DNA of 64,000 bases. It comes from VYFG01 sp965213885. Its GTDB lineage: Bacteria > Pseudomonadota > Gammaproteobacteria > Arenicellales > Poriferihabitantaceae. Both the position numbers and the translations under genes were made by a program. The notes under the pieces were generated by a model, which was not told the DNA's origin, made no database searches, and saw only the letters and a list, made by a program, of their open reading frames with translations. The DNA lies in contig OZ243919.1 in NCBI GenBank assembly GCA_965213885.1, forward strand, positions 2,356,001 to 2,420,000. Reading direction: 5' to 3'. Positions 60,148-64,000 of the stretch are shown here, one piece after another; position 1 is the stretch's first letter, and each line of letters opens with the position of its first letter.

Positions 60148-61164
60148 CTAGTCCTCCATTACGCCCTTGCGGCCCATGAGCCCGCGGGGCCGCACCAGCA
60201 GGATCACTACGGCCACCAGGTAGATGATGATCTGGTCGATGCCCGGCAGTATGGATTTCACCTCGTTCATGGAAGCGAACGATTGCAGGATGCCAAGCAG
60301 GAACCCCGCGGCCACCGCGCCGGGCAGCGAGCCCATGCCGCCGACCACGACCACCACGAACGACAACACCAGGAAGTCCATGCCAATGTGGTAGTCCGGG
60401 GGCAGAATCGGCGTGTACATCACGCCTGCAAGCCCGGCGACGATGGCGGCGATACCGAACACCACCGTGAAGCGCCGTTCGACATCGATGCCGAGCAGGG
60501 TCACCGTCTCGCGATCCGCCATGCCGGCACGCACTACCATGCCGAAGGTGGTGAACTGCAAAAAGGCGAACACCGCGCTGATCACCACGAGGGAGAACGC
60601 CAGGTAGATCAGGCGCCAGTACGGATAGACCACCGAATCGCCAAGGCCGAACAGCGCCCCCACGTTGGCGCTGCCCGCGACGATCTCCGGGGCGGGCGTT
60701 GGAATGGGGTTGGCGCCGAAGAAGGACTTGATCACCTCCTGCAGCACAATGGCGAGGCCGAAGGTGACGAGAATCTGTTCCGCGTGGGAGCGCTTGTAGA
60801 AATACTGGATCAGCCCGCGCTCCATGACCAGTCCGATCACCAGCATGACGGGTATCGCCATGAGGAGGGACAGCGGCACGGCCCAGTCGATGATCACCAT
60901 CCCGGTTTCCCCGAACCAGATCTCCAGGTAGGGGATTTCCTTGTAGGCGTCGAAGAAGGTGATGCTCTCGTCCTTGACCTTCCTGGAAAGGGTCAGGATG
61001 TTCTGGAAGGTCACCGCACAGAAGGCGCCGAGCATGAACAGGGCGCCATGGGCGAAATTCACCACGCCCAGGGTACCGAACACCAGGGTCAGCCCAAGGG
61101 CGATCAGCGCGTATGCGCCGCCCTTGTCCAGGCCATTCAGTATCTGCAGGAATATCGCATCCAC
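60148..61164 (-). CDS. livH: Branched-chain-type ABC transporter permease (LivH-like)
   Basis: A 338-residue permease with about eight helices. GGAYALIALGLTLVFGTLGVVNFAHG near the start is the strongest family signature. VVRAGMADRETVTLLGIDVER near 215 is the coupling loop and GGMGSLPGAVAAGFLLGILQS near 280 is also conserved. An extra loop (about 60-90: ILTLSRKVKDESITFFDAYKEI) lies between the first helices. It heads the permease part of the operon, 116 bases after the binding-protein gene, with a strong hairpin between them. Confidence 0.93.
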   Translation of the reverse strand: MDAIFLQILNGLDKGGAYALIALGLTLVFGTLGVVNFAHGALFMLGAFCAVTFQNILTLSRKVKDESITFFDAYKEIPYLEIWFGETGMVIIDWAVPLSLLMAIPVMLVIGLVMERGLIQYFYKRSHAEQILVTFGLAIVLQEVIKSFFGANPIPTPAPEIVAGSANVGALFGLGDSVVYPYWRLIYLAFSLVVISAVFAFLQFTTFGMVVRAGMADRETVTLLGIDVERRFTVVFGIAAIVAGLAGVMYTPILPPDYHIGMDFLVLSFVVVVVGGMGSLPGAVAAGFLLGILQSFASMNEVKSILPGIDQIIIYLVAVVILLVRPRGLMGRKGVMED

Positions 61165-61192
61165 GTCCGGATCCGGTGAAGAACACTATGAC

Positions 61193-61224
61193 GATTTCCC
61201 GCGTCCCGGGGGACGCGGGAAATC
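61193..61224 (-). terminator. Hairpin between binding-protein gene and livH
   Basis: GATTTCCCGCGTC (61193-61205) pairs perfectly with GACGCGGGAAATC (61212-61224) around a 6-nt loop. It lies 55 bases after the binding-protein stop on the minus strand. No T-run follows, so it is probably an mRNA-stabilising or attenuating hairpin that favours binding-protein expression. Confidence 0.55.
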
Positions 61225-61279
61225 CTGTTGCAGGCATGCATCGCCCGGAGCGTCATGCATCTCCGGCCGAACACCCGCA

Positions 61280-62611
61280 TCAGGCAGCGCAGCTGCCCAG
61301 GTCACCGCCCAGCATGGCGGTATCGTATTCCACCTGAGACCGCGGAACCTCCTGAACCACTTCCAGCAGGTCGAACTGGCTGGAGGGGTTCTGGTTGCCG
61401 CGTACCACGAGCACATCCTTGAAGCACTGGTGGTCGCCCGCGCGGTATTCGGTGGGGCCGTTGCCCATGCCGTCGAACCTGAAGCCCTCAAGGGCCTCGA
61501 TCACTGCGCACGGGTCGAAGGAGCCCGCCGTTTCCGCCGCGTTGGCATACAGGATCGCCTGGACATAGCAGGTCTGCGCGGCCTGGGACGGTGGAAAGCC
61601 ATACTCGCCCCCGAAGGACTTGACGAATGCCTTCGAGCCTTCGTCCTGCAGGGACCAGTTCCAGTTGGTGGAGCCGAAAATCCCCTTGATGTTCTCGCCG
61701 GCACCCTGGGCCATGAGACGGGAGAACAGCGGCACCACAATCTGGAAGTCCTTGCCGTTGGCCTGCCGGTCGCGCAGACCGAACTGGACCGACTGGGTCA
61801 GCGAATTCACCATGTCCTTGCCGTAATGGTTGAGAACCAGCACATCAGCGCCTGAATTCAGCACCGGGGTAATGTACTGGGAGAAGTCGCCGGCGCCCAG
61901 CGGGGTGCGGACAGCGGCCTCGGTCTGCCAGCCGAGGGCCTCGGTGTACTTCTTGATGGAACCCTCCTGCGACCAGCCCCAGGTATAGTCGGCGGTCAGG
62001 TGGTAGGCCACACGCTGGTTGCCGAATTCCGATTCCAGCACCGGTCCCAGGGCGGCACCGGACATCTCCGTGTTGAAGAAGTGACGGAAGCCGTACCTGC
62101 GCCGGTCCTTCCCGGTGGTGTCATTGGAATGGGTCAGCCCCGCCATGAAAATGATGCCGGCCTCCTGGCACAGGGACTGGACCGCGATGGCCACGCCCGA
62201 GGAAGAACCGCCGGTCACCATGATGGCGCCGTCCTTCTCGATCATGCGCTTGGCGGAGGCCCGGGCGGCATCGGACTTGGTCTGGGTGTCGCCGGTCACA
62301 TACTCGACCTTCTTGCCCAGCACGCCATTGCCTTTCAGCGCCAGGGGCTTCATGGTGTTCAGCATGCCGCCGTCCCCTTCACCGTTCAGGTGCTTGACAG
62401 CGAGCTGGTAGGCACGGAGTTCATCCGCCCCCTCGTCAGCATAGGGTCCGGTCTGGGGCACGTTGAAACCGAGAATGACGGAAGATCCGCTTCCCGGATC
62501 ATTGGTGAATGCGTGGGACCTGCGCACGAAGACCATGGGCGCGGCGCCCACCAGGCCAAGTGCTGTGGATGACTTCAGTACATCCCTACGGGTGAACCGA
62601 GAATTGTTCAC
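61280..62611 (-). CDS. Periplasmic amino-acid/amide-type substrate-binding protein
   Basis: A 443-residue type I periplasmic binding protein with a twin-arginine-type signal (TRRDVLKSSTALGLVGAAP). The mature part begins VILGFNVPQTGPYADEGADE and contains YVTGDTQTKSDAARASAKRM and MVTGGSSSGVAIAVQSLCQ, both typical of the Liv/urea/amide group. GTG starts the gene with GGAGGAAG 6 bases upstream. The ligand could be branched-chain amino acids, amides or urea; the sequence does not decide. It precedes livHMGF and the STAS-like gene, making a complete importer. Confidence 0.88.
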   Translation of the reverse strand: MNNSRFTRRDVLKSSTALGLVGAAPMVFVRRSHAFTNDPGSGSSVILGFNVPQTGPYADEGADELRAYQLAVKHLNGEGDGGMLNTMKPLALKGNGVLGKKVEYVTGDTQTKSDAARASAKRMIEKDGAIMVTGGSSSGVAIAVQSLCQEAGIIFMAGLTHSNDTTGKDRRRYGFRHFFNTEMSGAALGPVLESEFGNQRVAYHLTADYTWGWSQEGSIKKYTEALGWQTEAAVRTPLGAGDFSQYITPVLNSGADVLVLNHYGKDMVNSLTQSVQFGLRDRQANGKDFQIVVPLFSRLMAQGAGENIKGIFGSTNWNWSLQDEGSKAFVKSFGGEYGFPPSQAAQTCYVQAILYANAAETAGSFDPCAVIEALEGFRFDGMGNGPTEYRAGDHQCFKDVLVVRGNQNPSSQFDLLEVVQEVPRSQVEYDTAMLGGDLGSCAA

Positions 62612-62805
62612 GATACTTCCTCCAAAGAGCTTTTTGATGGTTGATGTTCAGAAAAAATGAAGGGCCTTCGCAACCGGCGGGGCAATTGGTGATTGCCGCC
62701 GGGCCGGTAAGGAAACAGCCTGTAAATCAGTCTATCCGATGCCTGACCGCGCTCACACCCAACGATGGTCTAATACCGTGGGATGGATGTGCTGTTGTAA
62801 TTCGC

Positions 62806-62817
62806 CCTGCATGCAGG
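62806..62817. promoter_or_regulatory. 12-bp perfect palindrome, possible operator
   Basis: CCTGCATGCAGG is a perfect palindrome with the CTGC/GCAG arms seen again at 63010-63024 but with a 2-base instead of 3-base centre. It may be a second, weaker site for the same regulator. Confidence 0.3.
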
Positions 62818-62968
62818 CAATACCCAACCTCCCCTTCCCAGGTCGATATAACTCATTGTTTCACAACGATATAATGCCCGATTCGACGCTGCAGTCACTG
62901 TTGCAATCCAAAGCGGTTCGTGCTCACGATGATGGCACAGCCCCGCTGGCTGTAGACCGAATTGGGGC

Positions 62969-62998
62969 TTGACAGGAATCTTCGGATGGGATTATTGT
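62969..62998 (+). promoter_or_regulatory. Promoter of phaB (TTGACA / TATTGT)
   Basis: A consensus TTGACA (62969-62974) is followed after 18 bases by TATTGT (62993-62998), placing transcription start near 63005 and giving a leader of about 50 bases before phaB. Confidence 0.55.
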
Positions 62999-63009
62999 GC
63001 GGCGCGCAA

Positions 63010-63024
63010 TGCTGCATTGCAGCA
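63010..63024. promoter_or_regulatory. PhaR-like operator palindrome TGCTGC-ATT-GCAGCA
   Basis: A perfect 6-bp inverted repeat with a 3-base centre contains CTGC-N3-GCAG, the form described for the polyhydroxybutyrate regulator PhaR in Rhodobacter. It begins about 5 bases after the predicted transcription start and 46 bases before the phaB start codon, an ideal position for a repressor. Confidence 0.5.
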
Positions 63025-63055
63025 AGTATTTTGACCCAATAACCGGAACAACAAC

Positions 63056-63802
63056 ATGTCAAATCGCATCGCACTCGTCACCGGCGGCGTCGGCGGTATC
63101 GGCACCGCGGTCTGCCGGGAACTGGCGGACCGGGACTGTACCGTGGTCGCCGGCTACTACCCGCTGGAGCAGGACGGGGCCGAGGCCTGGCAGCAACGGC
63201 ACCGGGAAGGGGGGTACGACTTTGCCATCATTCCCGTGGACGTGGCGGACTACCGCAGCGCGCGATCCATGGTGGAGACGGTGGAGCAACTCTACGGCGG
63301 CATCGACATCCTGGTGAACGCGGCGGGGATCACCCGGGACCGGACCCTGCGGAACATGACCGAGGAGCAGTGGGGATCGGTGATTGACACCAACCTCAGC
63401 AGCGCCTTCAACATCACCCAGCCGGTGGTGCGGGGCATGATCGAGCGGGGTTTCGGGCGGATCATCAACATCGCCTCGGTGAACGGGCAGAAGGGCCAGT
63501 TCGGCCAGGCCAACTATTCCGCGGCCAAGGCGGGGCTGCACGGGTTCACCATGGCGGTGGCCCAGGAGACGGCCTCCCGGGGGGTGACGGTGAACACGAT
63601 CTCGCCGGGCTACGTGCAGACGCCCATGACGATGTCCATGCCCCCGGAGATCCGGGACCGGATCGTCCGCCAGGTTCCGGTGGGCAGGATGGGCACTCCG
63701 GAGGAGATCGCGTTCACGGTCTCCTGGCTGGCGGACGAGCGGAACGGCTACACCACCGGGGCCAACATCCCGGTCAACGGCGGAATGTTCATGAGCGCCT
63801 GA
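63056..63802 (+). CDS. phaB: Acetoacetyl-CoA reductase (PhaB-type)
   Basis: A 248-residue SDR that reduces acetoacetyl-CoA to 3-hydroxybutyryl-CoA for polyhydroxybutyrate. The nucleotide loop is LVTGGVGGIGTAVCREL, the strand motif is LVNAAGITRDRTLRNM and the catalytic Tyr and Lys are in FGQANYSAAKAGLHGFT; INIASVNGQKGQFGQANYSA is almost diagnostic for PhaB. C-terminal ANIPVNGGMFMSA is also typical. The start ATG lacks a strong Shine-Dalgarno. Other pha genes are not in the window. It diverges from the transporter operon and is preceded by a PhaR-like operator. Confidence 0.92.
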   Translation: MSNRIALVTGGVGGIGTAVCRELADRDCTVVAGYYPLEQDGAEAWQQRHREGGYDFAIIPVDVADYRSARSMVETVEQLYGGIDILVNAAGITRDRTLRNMTEEQWGSVIDTNLSSAFNITQPVVRGMIERGFGRIINIASVNGQKGQFGQANYSAAKAGLHGFTMAVAQETASRGVTVNTISPGYVQTPMTMSMPPEIRDRIVRQVPVGRMGTPEEIAFTVSWLADERNGYTTGANIPVNGGMFMSA

Positions 63803-63844
63803 ATGGGGCGTGCCTGTGATGGACGGGGACCGGTTCCGGTCAGG

Positions 63845-64000
63845 TCACCGCATGCCCAGGATATGGTCCCAGTGTGACTTGTCCACCGGCATCACCGACA
63901 GCCGGTTGCCCCGCATCAGCAGCCGCATGCCTTCCAGTTCCGGCTCCAGCCTCATCTCCGCCAGGGTCACCGTCCGCTTCAGTTTCCTGACAAAGCGCAC
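63845..64000 (-). CDS. EVE-domain protein, C-terminal part
   Basis: Only the last 51 codons lie in the window: VRFVRKLKRTVTLAEMRLE, then ELEGMRLLMRGNRLSVMPVD and SHWDHILGMR. This matches the C-terminus of EVE (PUA-like) proteins of about 150 residues, which are thought to bind modified bases in RNA or DNA. The rest continues beyond 64000. It is convergent with phaB. Confidence 0.8.
   Translation of the reverse strand: MRFVRKLKRTVTLAEMRLEPELEGMRLLMRGNRLSVMPVDKSHWDHILGMR

Larger units (their letters stand above)
62612..63055. other. Divergent control region between the binding-protein gene and phaB
   Basis: The 444 bases contain no gene; a 32-codon frame at 62875 has no ribosome-binding site. 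Identified sites are a perfect palindrome (62806-62817), a promoter (62969-62998) and a larger palindrome (63010-63024). On the binding-protein side a hairpin of GGCAAT/ATTGCC with outer GGC/GCC pairs lies at about 62678-62702, in the probable leader of that gene. Confidence 0.5.

Noticed and set aside
62875..62973. 32-codon open frame (MPDSTLQSLLQ...) in the phaB control region
   Set aside because: It has no ribosome-binding site, overlaps the phaB promoter and shows no family similarity.

Overview
The window looks like chromosome from a high-GC gammaproteobacterium, probably marine or otherwise aquatic. The evidence is a miaB-phoH-ybeY-lnt block, Xni, HrpA, a YciK-like SDR, a NahK/ErcS'-type hybrid kinase with a LuxR partner, and TRAP and Liv-type uptake systems. 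Most genes are dense and G+C rich. Two lower-GC pockets (about 2.5-4.8 kb and 34.5-38.8 kb) carry toxin-antitoxin genes, broken genes and an IS30-family element. No tRNA, rRNA, CRISPR array or replication origin was recognised.

Layout. 0-2.5 kb: a partial sulfatase/phosphonate monoester hydrolase and a secreted rhodanese-metallo-beta-lactamase fusion whose first metal motif is degenerate, with a perfect FNR/ANR-type site upstream. 2.5-4.8 kb: a decayed GNAT/RHH toxin-antitoxin pair, then an intact VapC toxin with an unusual antitoxin (DUF7662-like domain plus Phd-like tail). 4.8-7.1 kb: an NTF2-like protein and an amt operon with a 63-residue membrane protein and a strong terminator. 7.3-12.1 kb: cytochrome c5-like protein, enoyl-CoA hydratase, isopropylmalate-dehydrogenase-like enzyme, a small potassium-channel-like protein, an M24 peptidase and a SlyD-like isomerase. 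12.2-17.3 kb: a symporter-type hybrid histidine kinase, a convergent LuxR response regulator and a degenerate SDR. 17.3-34.5 kb: DUF2130 protein, adenine deaminase, PutA, an EamA exporter, two methyltransferases (one SABATH type), an iron alcohol dehydrogenase, an MscS channel, DUF2797, a trans-sulfuration enzyme, FolE and Xni.

34.5-38.5 kb is a decayed island: a Slam pseudogene broken by an exact 10-bp tandem duplication, an unassigned coding remnant, an RTX-repeat protein with a Sec-type signal peptide, and an IS30 element. 38.8-43.8 kb is a TakP-type TRAP operon whose large permease has an extra domain of about 340 residues. 44.3-50.1 kb runs on the minus strand: miaB, phoH, ybeY, lnt, bioY (corC absent) and a YdcF-family gene. 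A 59-bp inverted copy of the IS30 left end lies at 50.3 kb. 50.4-57.4 kb: HrpA, an Ldh-family oxidoreductase, DUF302, a periplasmic cyclophilin and a STAS-like protein. 57.5-62.6 kb is a complete branched-chain-type ABC transporter. 63-64 kb: an acetoacetyl-CoA reductase gene with a promoter and a palindrome resembling a PhaR operator, then a partial EVE-domain gene.

The cell appears geared to scavenging organic acids (TRAP), amino acids or amides (Liv, PutA), ammonium (Amt) and purines (adenine deaminase), and can probably store carbon as polyhydroxybutyrate. Both uptake operons have a perfect hairpin between the binding-protein gene and the membrane-subunit genes, which fits high expression of the binding protein relative to the permease.
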